This document shows positions 10,915 to 24,800 of a DNA stretch of 64,000 nt, one piece after another; the stretch's first letter is position 1; each line of letters opens with the position of its first letter. The notes below the pieces were generated by a model, which was given only the letters and a program-made list of their open reading frames with translations, was not told the origin of the DNA and did not search any database. Made by a program: the position numbers and the translations under genes. This DNA comes from Apostichopus japonicus. Lineage: Eukaryota; Echinodermata; Holothuroidea; Aspidochirotida; Stichopodidae. Location of the stretch: assembly GCF_037975245.1 (NCBI RefSeq), contig NC_092583.1:8639764-8703763 (forward strand), in the 5' to 3' direction.

Positions 10915-11891
10915 GCTGTATTTTTTTTATAGAGGACAAGAGGGATAACATATGCAATAAGTTCTGTAAAATGAGAAAATAATCGGGCAAGTTGTTATAT
11001 GTGTTTACGTAAAATATGGCATGCTGAACTTTCCTTCTTTTCTTTTCCAAGCAAAACCTATACTCTTCAGTTAATCACATTTGCCAAGTGCAGAAAATGC
11101 AGTGGTACCATATTTAAAGATTATTAAAACATTTTTGGCGTCACCTTAAGGGTTGCATACACAATTATTTTGATCTGATGCAAATTAAGTAAATCCATTT
11201 CACATATTTTTGAGAGAGAAACTGACATTCTCAATACCAGCTTAGATTTTAAGGTAAACTGTGTATAAATTGGTATGTAAACATGCATTTCAGCATGTCT
11301 AAAACTTGGAAAGTCGAAAATAAATGACGTACTGCCACAAATATGCTACGTGTGGGAATTTCTCTCTATTGTCAGGGCGGATCCAGGGGGGCCCGGGGGC
11401 CCGGGCCCCCCCCCCTTTTTGAAAATCCAGATTTTTTTTTACCGCGTTCGAGGGAAAGGACCCCATGCGTGATCAGTGGCGTAGCTACGGGGGCCTGGGG
11501 GCCGAGGCCCCCATGAAACAGGTTGGCCCCACTGGGAATGGGGTAAAAAAAAATGTTGTAAAAAAATAAAAATAAGTGCGATTCACTTATATTTTTTGTT
11601 CAATAATTTGGGAAATAGAGTTACACAATTATCTCGTCTGTATCTAGCAGAATAAGAAAATACAATATCTGTAGTAATCATGAGAATGGTCACACAGCAT
11701 GGCATGGCAATGGTCGATGCGACGATTGCGCCATATACCACGAACCTTGTTGTGCTGAGCGATATCGATATCTGCTGAAAATATGTCCAGTGCTTCCACC
11801 TAGCGCAACAATCTATCAAAAGATTGGCTCCGTTTGTACTGAGCCGAGGTATCAGGTTTTCATATATTGCCTCGAGTCAAATGAATATATG

Positions 11892-12276
11892 CAGGCGCGG
11901 ATTCAGGGGCGGGGGGGTCCGGACCCCCTGCTCTTGGCCCAAAAAAAGAGAGAGAAAAAAGAGAGAAAAAAAAAAGAGAGAGAAAAAATAATTCAATTAA
12001 ACGCCAATTTTAAACATGTAGGACGTCAGAAAAGCGGTTATCTTCACAAGTCATCCAGGTGTGTCTTTTCCGACAAATGAACTATAGTGTGCACGCGTGC
12101 TACAGGTGCCAAAAATGCCTAACGATCTCAATTTTCAGACCGAAAAGTTTCAAAATTGAGGTGGTGTTCGAATTTTTTTGGACGGTGAGGTTACAGAGCG
12201 GTAGGCTGCTAGGATGCGCTAACGAATTTTTCAGGAGCAAACCCCTCACCCTTCCAGAATCCTGGATCCGGCCCTG
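11892..12276. mobile_element. MITE (CAGGCGCGGATTCAGG ends)
   Basis: Starts CAGGCGCGGATTCAGG and ends CCTGGATCCGGCCCTG; the ends are inverted at 13 of 16 positions. The interior has a purine-rich A/G tract and no coding capacity. Confidence 0.6.
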
Positions 12277-12469
12277 CATCAAACAGTGGTGACGGAACGG
12301 GAGGGGATTGGGGGCTAAAGGCATTATGATTTTTGTATCATCTCAATTCATCTGATATGTAATACCATATTTCATAGATTGTTTTTTTCTCATCAATTGA
12401 GAAATTGCAGACATGATATCCATATTTTCAGGCTAGGTACATGCTGCTTAGAATACTCGGGAAGTGCCG

Positions 12470-12620
12470 TTTCCGGCCATCTGGGGGGTTTGTAAAGCCA
12501 AAAATTTTCTTGTACGCTCCGCGCCAACCGATGATGGCGCTCCGCTTAGATAGTCTTACGTTCAGGCGCGGCTGGACCAGTCAGACCCCCCTGTCACAAA
12601 TCCTGCATCCGCCCCTGATA
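12470..12620 (+). repeat. Repeat module with ACGCTCCGCGCCAACC motif, copy 1
   Basis: Shares 'ttctngtacgctccgcgccaacc' and 'tggcgctccgcttagatagt' with 13,550-13,710. The second phrase also occurs alone near 23,210-23,230. It ends in a hAT-like terminus (ATCCTGCATCCGCCCCTG). Confidence 0.6.
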
Positions 12621-12916
12621 TGTCATTGAATATTCCACAAAACAACTTTTTTTTTTATGCCCACGAAACTGTCGAAACATGATTTTCACTACTGGTAGAG
12701 ATATAAAATATTGGGAATTCTGAAATTCCTGCAAACATGCGGCTGTGCCTGTTCAATACTCACTACTGATTCGCCTAAAAAAATGATGAGTGGAAATAGT
12801 TTCTCCAGGACCGTATCGTATCGTGGGTATCGAGTGCGTCTGATATACGAACGTACGTAATACGTACGTAAGTACGTCTATGATGATATGCACTGTACTG
12901 TACTGATAAAAACATA

Positions 12917-13115
12917 GGTGAATTTCACTCCATGGGAGTGATCACTGAGCACATTCCGGTATAAGAGTGAATTTCCACTCCATTGGAGTAACTTAACTCC
13001 TAATAGAGTTATATTCACTCTTATTAGGAGTGAGGGTTAACTCCAATAGAGTTAAATTTCACTCTTAATTTGAAGTGCGCCGAGTGATCACTCCAATGGA
13101 ATGAAATCCACTCAT
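12917..13115. mobile_element. Palindromic foldback element (~200 bp)
   Basis: The left end (gtgaatttcactccatggga, then gtgatcact) is the inverse of the right end (agtgatcactccaatggaat, then gaaatccac). Internal segments (ACTCCTAATAGAGTTA, CTCTTATTAGGAGTGAG, TTAACTCCAATAGAGTTAA) pair again, so a transcript would fold into a long, repeatedly branched hairpin built on ACTCC/GGAGT. Confidence 0.7.
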
Positions 13116-13549
13116 TTGTTTTTAGTGTTGCTAGATATATGAAGAAGAAATTTACATGCCAATACATGTTATCGGTCATCGATTGGCACAAAAAACCAGA
13201 TTCTGATGACAGCTGCATCAAGAAACCCAATAAATGGCCTAATTAGCACCGAGCCACCAATGTGGAACATTACCGAAACATCGATGCGTGTTAGTCTTCC
13301 ATCCCCTTCCTCTAATGCTATTTAAGTCCACATGTAAGCATATCCTGCAAATCTACCGGTAGCCCACAGGGGTTTGAGTTGGGAGAAAGGCCTTGACAGC
13401 TGGAAACGACAAATGATGCCAACTTCCCTCAAGTTAAAAGTCTGGCTGAGTTGGCAAGGCCAGTCAGCATGAAAGATAAAAAAAACTTTTTTTTGCATTT
13501 CTGTCACCAAAGTTGCACATCTTTTTGGTTGTTATTTTGCCTCACAGGT

Positions 13550-13710
13550 GCCATCTCCTGCGATCTGGGGGTTGCTGAAATCTCAAATTTTCTCTGTACG
13601 CTCCGCGCCAACCAAGGTGGCGCTCCGCTTAGATAGTAGCCTCCGGCCCCCCCCCCACAAGAAAGAACAGCCCCCCATGGCCCCCCACTCAAAAAATCCT
13701 AGCTACGCCA
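13550..13710 (+). repeat. Repeat module with ACGCTCCGCGCCAACC motif, copy 2
   Basis: Same phrases as the 12,470-12,620 module; it ends in the right terminus of the 11474-13713 element. Confidence 0.6.
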
Positions 13711-14039
13711 CTGTGCGTGTAATTTTTTGTAAAATTAATTTGCAAAAAGAGTACACCATCATTCTGATAAAGTCAAGGTGAGAGGGGCACTCTGACTGCA
13801 TCAATAGTCTCCATCTGGAAGGGGGCATCCAAGATGAAATGGCCTGGAGTAGCCTGGTAAAAAGTAGTTTGCATCACCACCTACTCCCCAAAGACGTAAA
13901 TCCCAGCTCATTGCTCGAAATTGCAAATATATGCCCGGCAAACCATGAATACATGATTTATTGGAAATAAATTTTACTCCAAACTTTCACGAAAAGTAGC
14001 ACCAGATTGCACCGAGGACCTCCATATTTTGTGAAATTT

Positions 14040-14215
14040 TCCAAAGGGGAGGGGGGCACCCACTCCCCTTAGACCCCTCCCCCAGGACGACGATTAGGCA
14101 TTTCCCATCTGGGCCCCCCCCCTTCGGCGAAATCCTGGATCCGCCACTGATTGTTCATGTTCAGCGACGGATTTAGCTTGTTTGTGTGTGTGTGTGTGGG
14201 GGGGGGGGGGCTATA
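14040..14215. repeat. hAT-like terminus and GT/G-rich low-complexity DNA
   Basis: Contains CCTGGATCCGCCACTG (ending at 14149), the inverse of the CAGTGGCGGATCCAGG-type start, then a CAGCGACGGATTTAGC segment and a (GT)n run followed by a 12-14-base G run. Probably abutting element ends. Confidence 0.5.
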
Positions 14216-17198
14216 TGATTGTTTTGGCGTATCAGAATATAACCGTCGAATAAAAAAATACAACACAATTTTATCAAATAAGGTTTAATTAAATTTCGCA
14301 AATATGATCACTACCCATATATAGCTGATTGACAGAACTGTATTGTTATAACACTATTGTGTTACGTCCATACATAGGGTTATTTAGTGGTATCGCGTTT
14401 GGTATTTGACTCTTTGCAGTAAATTGAATACCACGTAAATATACCACGTAAATACCACTCTCAAATATTCAGATTGCTATCGTGTAAGATAAATGTCATA
14501 TCGCACATCATTATGAGACGACGATTTTTCATGTCGAAATATGTGGGGGACACTTAATGTGTCCAGGGTCGGAGTAGGGGGCAGGGGTCGGGATTCGACT
14601 TAATCCGGTTGCTCAATCAGAGACATACCGCGAACAAGAATATTTATGCTATAAACATAGAACTAAATTATGAACTTTGCGATACATATACATATATATA
14701 GTATAACATATGTATGTTAGCATGAATATTCATGTTTCGATCAAAATACACAGCCAATCCTCACGTGACAGTATTTCTCAAGAGGACCGTGTTGGTACAC
14801 AGTTTAATATGTCGAGCAATGTCATCATGCATGATACAGCCCAATGAATAACGTATCTTGTGGACCGGGGAAACCCTAGGTTAACCCTAACCCTTACCCG
14901 AGAAATACTGCATCATATGTAGTATCATACAATACCGTACTTCTTGAGGCAATGCAACTTGCCACATTATAACTTGTCTTGAGAGATGAAAAAAAAACAA
15001 GACAAACCTGAGGTCTTGGTGAAAAACATTTAGCTATACTCTGCTTCATTTGGACCAGTGAGGTATGTACAAACTAACCGATAGAGTAACGGATACATGG
15101 ACCCCCCCCCCCCCCCAAAAAGTTAAGATTTGTAGCTTTGATTCATTGGTGGACAAACTCTTCCACCATGTCAAATACAAATGGTGCCCAGGGTTTCACC
15201 CGGACAAAACCTATTTCAATATCAATACATTTAGATTGTGCGTATGGTTGAAGACTTTGACATAGCTTTTTAATGTGGTGTCGGACTATTTGGAAGAGTA
15301 GAGGTAAAAACCCAAGTAGAACATATATTGTTTTCTATTTCTATTAACTAACTGCAGAGAAACAAATAGCATTATTAAGAAGCCATAATTAGATGTAGAC
15401 CTATACGTACGCCTCTTTTTTAATGAAAGCTTACATGCATGTTTTCAAGTGCGTTATTTAAATATTGAATTTTATTGAGCATAATAAAGAAGCCTGTTGT
15501 TAGAAAAAAGAGGGGGAAGGGGGTGGATATGGGGGCATGCTTTCATAAATGTTAGGCCTATCACGTTTCTTTATGTTTGTATGTTAAATGGCATGAACCA
15601 CAGAACATTCACACATATACGTACATACATATTATTGTATGTTGTTAGGGGAGGGGGTAGTAATTAGGGTTATAAATGATTTCGAATAAAAAAGGGAATA
15701 AGAAGGTTGTTCTTTGATAATTTGTCATATTTTGGAGAGAAAACAATCCAAACAACTGCTTTTGGATGGCTTTAAAGTGGTCTAAACTTGCCTCAATTCT
15801 GCATGACATGTACTTTCATTCATGCTCTTCAATATCCACGGCCACCCACCCACACCCCCCCCCCACTCCACCACCCCAAAACAGACCCGTTTGATAACAT
15901 ATCAAAACGACGTTACTTTTTGGCATTTTCTTTTCCTGAACGAGAACTCTTATATTAGGCGGATTGATATAAGCTCTACGTGGTACAACCTGTAAAGGCA
16001 CTGACATAAATATATTTCTTGTGCTATACAATCAATTGATGGCGCGCTTTCACTTAGCTATATACGGCTCTGTTAAGCTATCCACTTACCTTACACATCG
16101 ATTCTCTCCGCCGAACTAGTCTTGTTCGAGACCCTGGCATTCTGCTGTTCCTTTACCTGTTACAATTAATATGAGTGCGCCCTCACAACCCTCTTTCGAA
16201 AATCTGTCAAAGCCATTTTTTTAAAGCTGAAGAACAATTTATGGAAGGGCGCCCTCAGTTAGCGTTATAATTCGATGATATTTATCTATAAAACGAACTT
16301 CTTGACCAAGACTACCGCCGAACCAGAGCAATATATGGCTCTGTGCCAAATTCCGAAATAAGGGGCTCGCTCTAAAACAAACTCAAAAGCGTAGGAGGCG
16401 ATGGGTCCGGTCACTTATGTTTAGCGACAAGACAAATATTAATACCAACAAGAGTTGTGAAGGAAAGTATTTATTTAATCTGTACTTTCAGTATGTGGCT
16501 ATTAGCCGCGATGTGATATCTTGCTGTAGCTATGTCGAACCTCCATCGAGTTTCTCTCATTTTACCTGCAGGTTCAGTGTTGATAATTTGACATATAAAA
16601 ATAAAAAATTGGAATTTATTTGATCAACATTATATTTTTCTTTCATGTGAACTGGTATTGTTAATCCCATGTAATTTTTGTCACGAATACATGAATACAA
16701 ATGGTTTTTTGGTATTTAGAGGACACACAGTATATCCCTATAATGAACAGAAACCTATAGGTTTTGTTATTTTGACCCCCCCCCCCCCCCTTTCCCCCAA
16801 AGAAATACTTAAATGGGCACATGACACAGGCCAAACCATCATTATTTTATTATACAAAAATCCCATCATTAGAAAATTTTATTAGAAAAAAAGAAGACAG
16901 AGTCGATTTGCTGATAATTTAATAATTTTTATATGAAAGTAAATTTTCAATGAAATTTATTAAAAATTGAATGGATGGATTATAAACGTTTCACGAAGAA
17001 ACCTAACTGCTCCTGTTACTGAATTGAAGTTGGCCTAACTACTGGCGGACATCTTCTTTGGTCGGGATCAGTCTGTTCTGAAAAGAAAAATTATCAATTT
17101 ATTATAAATTATAACCCATACGCCTTTACCAAAATTGTACACACCGAAAATAGGAAAGCTAACGATAACTCAAATGAACACATCGTTTAATGGGTTTT

Positions 17199-17541
17199 AC
17201 AGTCATTCTGTCAAAACTTATATTTGTGCCTTCCCCGTCCCGCCCTCAACGTCCCCTCCCTCTCTCTCCCCGACTCCATTCTTCCCCACCCCCCGCCCAA
17301 CAATAACACTTCTATTCTGCTGAGTAATAAGGGGAGGATTTTATAAGACGGGTGTGGCCTCGGGTAGTTATACAGTCATTCTGTCAAAACTTATATTTGT
17401 GCCTTCCCCGCCCCCACGTACCGCCCCTCCCTCTCTCCACCCCCGACTCCATCCTTCCCTCTACCCCGCCCAACAATAACTCTTCTATTCAGCTGAGTTA
17501 TCAGGGGAGGATTTTATAAGACGGGTGTGGCCTCGGGTAGT
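17199..17541. repeat. 173-bp tandem duplication (two copies)
   Basis: 'acagtcattctgtcaaaact' at 17199 recurs at 17372. Both copies continue through a C-rich pyrimidine tract to 'gggaggattttataagacgg' and 'gtgtggcctcgggtagtt'. Confidence 0.9.
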
Positions 17542-18796
17542 TGAAGCCGACACTCATGTAGGGCGTGTAGAGGGTGGGGCGGGGGGGGGGGCTGGGGCTC
17601 TCATAATCGCAAGGTTGTGCTCATTCTGCTTTCCGATTGCAGTGTGAGGTTGAGAGGAAGGGGTGGCCATGTGGACCCCCCCGCCCCCCCACACACACAC
17701 GGCGTGCGTTGTAAGGTAATTGCCCCGACCTAAAACAGACCGAAATTTCCCCTCCCATAAAATATGCACACATTCTTTGAACATGTATGGAAAGATGACA
17801 ATTGCATAGGGTGTTCCTTATAACATCGAGGTAAAAAACAGTTTTTACCTCCATGTTTATACATAGCTTGTGATACCACTGTATATCTGGACTTCACCCA
17901 TCCATGAAACTGAATTGTAAAGAGGGCGACTGGTACCATGGAGCTTAGCTCCATGCTGGTACGTACAGAGACCGAACGGGTTGACCTCGAAAAGCACACA
18001 CGTTATGTGATTGTCCTTAGCAGTAACCGTAACTTTGTGTGTGTAATATGCAAGCAGATAATTGGCTTTCTGTAAGTTGCGTCATATTACGTAACTTGAC
18101 CTGAACGGCTTAAGTTTTGGGACAGACTCTTCCATTTTACATATGAGGGCTTATCCAAATATCGATTTTATTTGATGTAAATCTGAAAGTCGCCAGGGTT
18201 AAATCGTATATAAGATTTAAAATATACTTCTGTTTGAAATATTAGTTTTTCGTTTAAAAGCTGATAGCCCAGTAATGAATCTAAGGTTACAAATAAGTTT
18301 TTAAAATACCTTTCAGTTTTCAGCAGTCTATTTTCAGGACACGAAGACAATTATATGTTTGGTATCTTGTTACACAATCAGTTTAACAGTACCCGGCTAG
18401 TATATTGTTAATGCCTAACTTAGCGCTAGCCAGGGTATTTTTTGATTTTACAACGATTGGAGGTAACGATGTGGATTATATCCACGTAAAATTATAATTT
18501 GGAAATTTAAATTGGATGGTCAAAGATGTTGCTGAAAGCCGAATTAAAATGTTACCATAGGCATTAATATATATGGAACTTGTAAAATTGAACAAGAAAG
18601 ATTGAAGCCGTCAGACTTTTTAGCTAGAGAGGTGCATTCCAAGACACCGGATTTGGAAGGACATCGTTGTTAGAACAAGGACGTCCAGGTTAGACTTCGT
18701 TCGCTAAGCCGGCAAATTCCTTCCGAAAAACCAACAAAACAAGTTACTTTATTGAAGACGAGACAGAGTTCGATTGCACTGTCTAAATAGAAAGCG

Positions 18797-18815
18797 ATGT
18801 CGAATTTTCATTTCG
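18797..18815 (+). CDS. THR: TR exon 1 (start)
   Basis: ATG at 18797 with in-frame TAG at 18788-18790; donor G|gtgagt, phase 1. It encodes MSNFHF plus one base. A different upstream promoter or start exon cannot be excluded. Confidence 0.65.
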
Positions 18816-21800
18816 GTGAGTAAATTATCAGTCCGTTTTAACTGCTAACGAGAAAAGCTAAAAAAAGGCCTTCTTCCTTGACTTTCACCTTAGTAAGGAC
18901 ACTCTATTTTCCTCCGTCCTTGTAAGGTGGTACTTTCGAGGTCTAGTGAAAGCAACACTGTTGTAGTAACTCAGACATGATATTAAATTAACCTGCAAAA
19001 GTTACTTTGAATTAAACGATCGTTTAATTTCTGGCATTTTATTCTGCATACTTTAGGTTTAGGCTACTAACATTGTAAAGAGTTGTGTTGGAATGTAAGG
19101 AAGGCTAACCAGTTAGGCTAAATTTGAAGCAAAGTCAAATGATCTCAAATGGAAGTCATCTTGGCTAAGCCCTTAACTAGTTTTTATCAAACTAGATCAT
19201 TAAATTAGGCCATGACTGACCAGTTTAGTTAGAAGTAAGAAGTGTTACATGTGTCCTGAATGATATAGTGTTTTTAATGACCAAATATAAGGTTTTAAAT
19301 GCTTAAACTTGCAGCTGCAGAGTACCCCGCAACTCTTAAATTATTGCTACTTCACTTCTGGAATTCTGTGACCTTGCAGTCGATCATGACTTGAGACGAA
19401 CGTTTTTCAGTTTTCTTGCGTTATGGATACCCGGGTGGATTGGAAATTCAAATTTTGCTGTATACAGGGGATATAGTTTTGTTAAGTTCCCAGTTTCCAA
19501 ACCATGTTTGTTATGCAGTGGCGTAGGAAGGTACTTTTGAGTGGGGCGGGGGCTGAAGACTGATGGCCGGCCTGGGGGAGGGGTCTAAGGGGAGGGAATT
19601 TTGGAATTTTTTTGCATTTCCAGGTGGCCTCAGATGCAATTTGGTGCAATATAGCACACTTCAACCCACCCACTCCATTTTGTATATAATTTTGCATTTT
19701 CACCTGGCCTTAGATGCAATTTGGTGCTCCAAATGAGATTTTTTTTCTCATTTGGAAATGAAAAAGGGGTTTTCTGACTTGCGAAGCAGGGGGCGGAATG
19801 ATACTTCTGCCCCTCCAAATTTTTCACTGCCCCTCCCCCCCGGTTCCTACGCCCTTGTTTGTTATCACACTGTACTCACTCAAAACTAAATATATACTTA
19901 CCAGCTGCTTGCAATGGCTGTATCAGTGAACGTATCTCTCAATTGAGTTCAACCTAGGCTACATGTTTAGCAGATGAACTGGCATTTTATTCAGTGACAC
20001 GTTTAAAGGCATTGAAGACTTGCCCCAAACCGCGTGCGGCCATCTGAAAAAGTTAACTTTACGTTGCTTGCAAGTGAAGTTTTGTTTGTGTCGCTACAAA
20101 ATGCAGACAGTAATGAAACGTGATACCTTGTTATCTTTAGCTGGACCTGAGCTGTCCATCACTGTATCGTTTGTGAACTGTGCTGTGGGTATTAGCCGCA
20201 GCTGTGGGTACTGACTGTACACTAGTGTCTAATTACCGAAGGTAGCAAGCTGTATATTCATATATTATCATATTAAAATAATCAGCTAATGATTGCAAAC
20301 CACTTAGAAATGTATCCAGCTTAAATTTCAAACTCAAATTTTTCAAGCAGGTCAAGAATGGACTTAAATTTCTCTGCGATGATGTAGTGAACTGACTGAC
20401 ATTTTCAGCTGATATTGTAACATGTACTCACTGATTACCAGCCATACTGACTACTGAGGAAGAAATACGAGATAAACTGTTGAGACAGTTGTTTCCTGCA
20501 AGTTTAAAGCCACAGGGCCCTTCAAGGTCAAATTGCACCAAACCTGGATATATAGTTAACTTAAAGCACTAACGGACACCTACCCAATTTGCCCCATATT
20601 CAGTGCATTTGATTTGTACTTGTGTGTTTGATAATCCCATTCAAAATCGGTTGACATTTTTGGAAAAGCTCTTTATTTTGTTTCAAAGATATACACAAAT
20701 TTGAAGTTTTCATAAATCTTGGAAACTCATTAAATATGTGTAAACTATGACATGGAGTAATTCATGCTCATCAAAATTTCTTACATTAGGTAAATTAGTT
20801 ACCCTTAATTACTTTGAATAATATGATGTTCCTCTTATCAAAGAAGAAAAATCAAATATTTTCAATAGCTCCTTAGGTCACACAGTGACACACACCTGTG
20901 TTCAATGTCTTTGAAACGAAGGTTTTACAAACAAAGAAATAACATAACAGAAAATTAAGCAGTCACTCTGCATAATTAGCTAATTAAATAAAATTAGAAC
21001 TAAGAAAAGACTTAAAATTTTGTAAAATGGTCAATCTTTGATGGATTTCTAATGCCTATCAGAAGTGATTAGGACAATGTTGTTCATAGGTATCATATAG
21101 ACCTTTAACATGAACATAGCATGTATATAGTAACACTAGTACTGGTACATTCAATATATCAAACACAACAGACTTATGAAAAAACCGATATGACCAAGTG
21201 ATCCCTGTTTCAATTTTTGACTGTTATCAATAAAACAGAATAAGTACATACATATTTTCAGGCACCTTTAGTTGGCACAACCAAAACTTGACTATCATAT
21301 GTTGTTTATTAAAGACAATTATCAGCATTGGACCAACATACCTAATATTGCTTAAAATGATATCAAATATACAGTTATAATGCCCCTAGCAGATTCTCTG
21401 TAATGTTAAAAGTTTGGAAAGTTTTGATTGGTCAATTAATGATATGTCTCAGTAATAAGGAGAAAATTCTCTGAGGTTGAAGGCAAAGTGCTTTTCGAAG
21501 TTGCAACATTCGTGACCATTATTTAACTTGTTAGCATGTTCGGGGACATAATGACGACCTTTACAAAATCCTGTACAATATCTAAGACTGCATGAAAAGG
21601 GCAGATAGAAATTAAAGGGTGTGAAGATACTTGTCACTATTATCACTATTTCTATTTGTTTTTATATGTTTTACATTCCAAGCAGTTTAAAACCACCATT
21701 TGTGGTATTAGTATGACTAGTATCCATGCAGCCACTCTGATAAAACAGTGTGTACTGTACAAACCTTATTGGTGGCTCCCATTTTTGTCAGTTAACTGAA

Positions 21801-24800
21801 TAATATAATTACCCTGCAATAAGGCCAAATACCATCATAAATTGATTGGTATTCCCACTGTGTTAAGTTACCTAATGTTACATAATCACAGCTAGTGAGG
21901 GATTATTTTAACCAAAGGCAGGCCTTGTTGAAGAGACATCAACCTTTGGTGATATCAAAGAGCAATGAATTATATAGTTGTCTCCTAACAGGTCAGGGTA
22001 ATAGTGAAGATCGTATTTCCATGGTAGTAATTGTTCATGAGGAGGAGGAGGAGGTACTGTAAGCTGATACCAGAATGGTTTCAGTGCAGTAATTCACACT
22101 TTTAAATGATTAAATCACCTAAACTTTGAAGTGTTATTTTCTATTCTATATTTAGACAAGTAAATGAATTAGCCTAATAAACCAAGTTTCAATTCATATG
22201 AACTAATTTAAAAATAAATTTAAACTAAATTATAACAATAAATTATAAAATATATAATAAGCTTTAAAGCTTGATTTGATCATTCCAAGATCATGTCAGT
22301 TCGTATGTTTCCACTTATTATTACAGTGACATAAGAATTGTCAAATTGTTGAGAATCATATCAAAGTTCATAACAGTCATCGCTTTAAACTTTCTTGTGG
22401 TGAAAAATTGTGGGTAGGCAAGTTTGATGGCCAGACTTAACATGAGACAGTAATAAATGTTAATCCAAAAGTGATAATATTTTAGACTCTTTAATCTCAA
22501 CGGAAATGCACTAGTAATTTGACAAATCAAGCTTTAGGAGTACTGTTAGTTAGCTCTCCTTTATATGGGATTTAAAGGGTGTGAAGACTCATGCAAAAAG
22601 AAACGTCTAATGCCGGTAATCTGACCTAGTTTCGAATGAGGTGTAACATAAGTGTAAGACACCACCATCCATCCCAGAAAATACACACACAGCTTGCTAC
22701 CGTCGGTAATTAGACACTAGTGTACATTCAGTACATACAGCTGCGGTCAATACCCACAGCACAGTGTACAAACTACACAGCGATGGACATCTCAGGCCCA
22801 GCCACAGATAAAAAGGTATCACGTTTCATTAAGTGTCTGCATTTTGTAGCGACAAGCAGAAAACTTCACTTGCAAGCAACAGAAAGTTAACTTTTTCAGA
22901 GCGCGGCACACGGTTTGGGGCGAGTCACCAATGCCTTTAATTAAAGGAATTATAATGTAAAGCAACACATATTTTCTCTTTAAATTTATCATTGCTTCTT
23001 TATACACAGAAACACAATTTAGACAAAGACTTGCCTTAACAGCAGAAACAGTTTTTGTAAAAATCATTGTTGAACAGCTGTGAAAGCTTTAATGTATCTG
23101 CCAAATTTTAGGGAAATTCTATTTGTGCCATCCAAGGTTGTTGATGAGTCCATAAATATCATGGATCAAGTAAATTTATAAATAATATCTTGAGTCAAGT
23201 TAAGTGTGGTGGCGCTCCGCTTAGATAGTGTGGAAAGCGCCACCACAGACCACTGGCTTGTGACTTTTCTGTACAGTGAGTTGCTGTGTCATAGCAAAAT
23301 CTAGATAGTCTAAAGATTTTTTTTTTTTTCATTTTGTGTAAAGTGTAGTAATGTATACTTTCAAAAGTTTCATTATTTTGAGTGGGTTTTAAACGTTAAA
23401 ACTAGTTTTGCTTTTAAGACACATTATGCAAAAGTATCTATTTTGTCTTCAAAAGTGTTATTAACTAAAGCAGGTTAACATTAAACTAGTTCTGGTTTTA
23501 AGGCACATTATGCAGAAAGTATGTATTTCGTCTTTGAACAGATCTGTTTCATTATCGAAAGCAGACTCCTGGTCCTTCTTCTGCCATTCCCTTCCATCCC
23601 CTCTGCCTCCCCCCCCCCCCAATATCTATGCACTCTTAGACCAACATCCTGGTTACATCCTTATCCAACATGGATAACTGGGACAGTGAGGAACCTGAGT
23701 ATTTGAAGCATGAAAGTAACCTTGGTTAAGGTCCTTGTGAATTAAACATGATAACAAACTGTACCAGAGACAGGTGTAGCCTTGTCCTACACCCCTCCCC
23801 TCCCCTCCCTCCTATATCTGTACACTATTAGACCAACATCCGGGTTACATCCTTCTACAACATGGATAACCGGGACAATTGTTAATGACATGACTCTCCA
23901 CACACATCAATTGCTGAGGAACCTGAGTATTTGAAGGAAAGTAACCTTGGTTAAGGTCCTTGTGAATTAAACATGATAACATACCAGAGACAGGTGTAGC
24001 CTTGTCCTCAAACATTCCATGGACATTATGGTATCTCTGGAGGTCTGGAAGGTCAAATATATGCAAACTACATACAGATGACTTCCAGTAGAATATTTTA
24101 TTTCCATCAAGTTTAGAGCAATTTCTGTACTTAGAGGGTGTGAAGACTCGCGCAAAAAGAAAAGTCTAATGCCGGTAATCTGGCCTAGTTTCGAATGAGG
24201 TGTAACAGAAGTGTTAGACACCACCATCGATCCCAGAAAATACACACACAGCTTGCTACCATTGGTAATTAGACACTAGTGTACAGTCAGTACAAACAGC
24301 TGCGGTCAATACCCACAGCACAGTATATAAATGATACAGCGATGGACATCTCAGGTCCAGCTAAAGATATATATCACGTTTCATTACTGTCTGCATTTTG
24401 TAGGGACACAAACAAAACGTCACTTGCAATCAACAGAAAGTTAACTTTTTCTGATGGCCGCACACGGCTTGTGGCGAGTCTTCAATGCATTTAAACCAGT
24501 TCAAAAATCGAATAACTTCTTAAGAACAGTTCATGGTATGGGTTAGTACAGTTTCCTGTCTTCAATGTAGAAATTATAAAATTACTCAACTTTTGAATAT
24601 TATTCTATAAAATTTAAAAGCATATAAGTGATAGATAAATAGTGTGTTTGGGTTAAAGAGATCATTTCAATTGACGTAGAATTCAAATTCGACTGGTACA
24701 GTTTTAGACAAGTTTGTTCAATCGACTGCACAACTAAATTAACGTAAGTAGGATCAGTTAGAACATGCATGGTGCTAAGGTTGTGAGGAGACAGGTAAGC

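Larger units (their letters stand above)
11474..13713. mobile_element. Non-autonomous hAT-like element with nested insertions
   Basis: Starts CAGTGGCGTAGCTACGG and ends CCTAGCTACGCCACTG, an inverted pair. The flanks are TGCGTGAT on the left and TGCGTGTA on the right, an 8-bp target duplication with the last two bases different. Inside are a second inverted-repeat element (11892-12276) and a palindromic one (12917-13115), so it seems nested. No transposase is encoded. Confidence 0.6.
10578..18796. other. Gene-free, repeat-rich stretch
   Basis: No exon recognised between the 9.7-kb gene and the first TR exon. It contains (AT)n at 10,645-10,662, a cluster of hAT-like inverted-repeat elements at 11,373-14,150, a palindromic element at 12,917-13,115, many C or G homopolymers and a 173-bp tandem duplication at 17,199-17,541. 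The last ~200 bases are the likely TR 5' UTR or promoter-proximal region. Confidence 0.65.
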
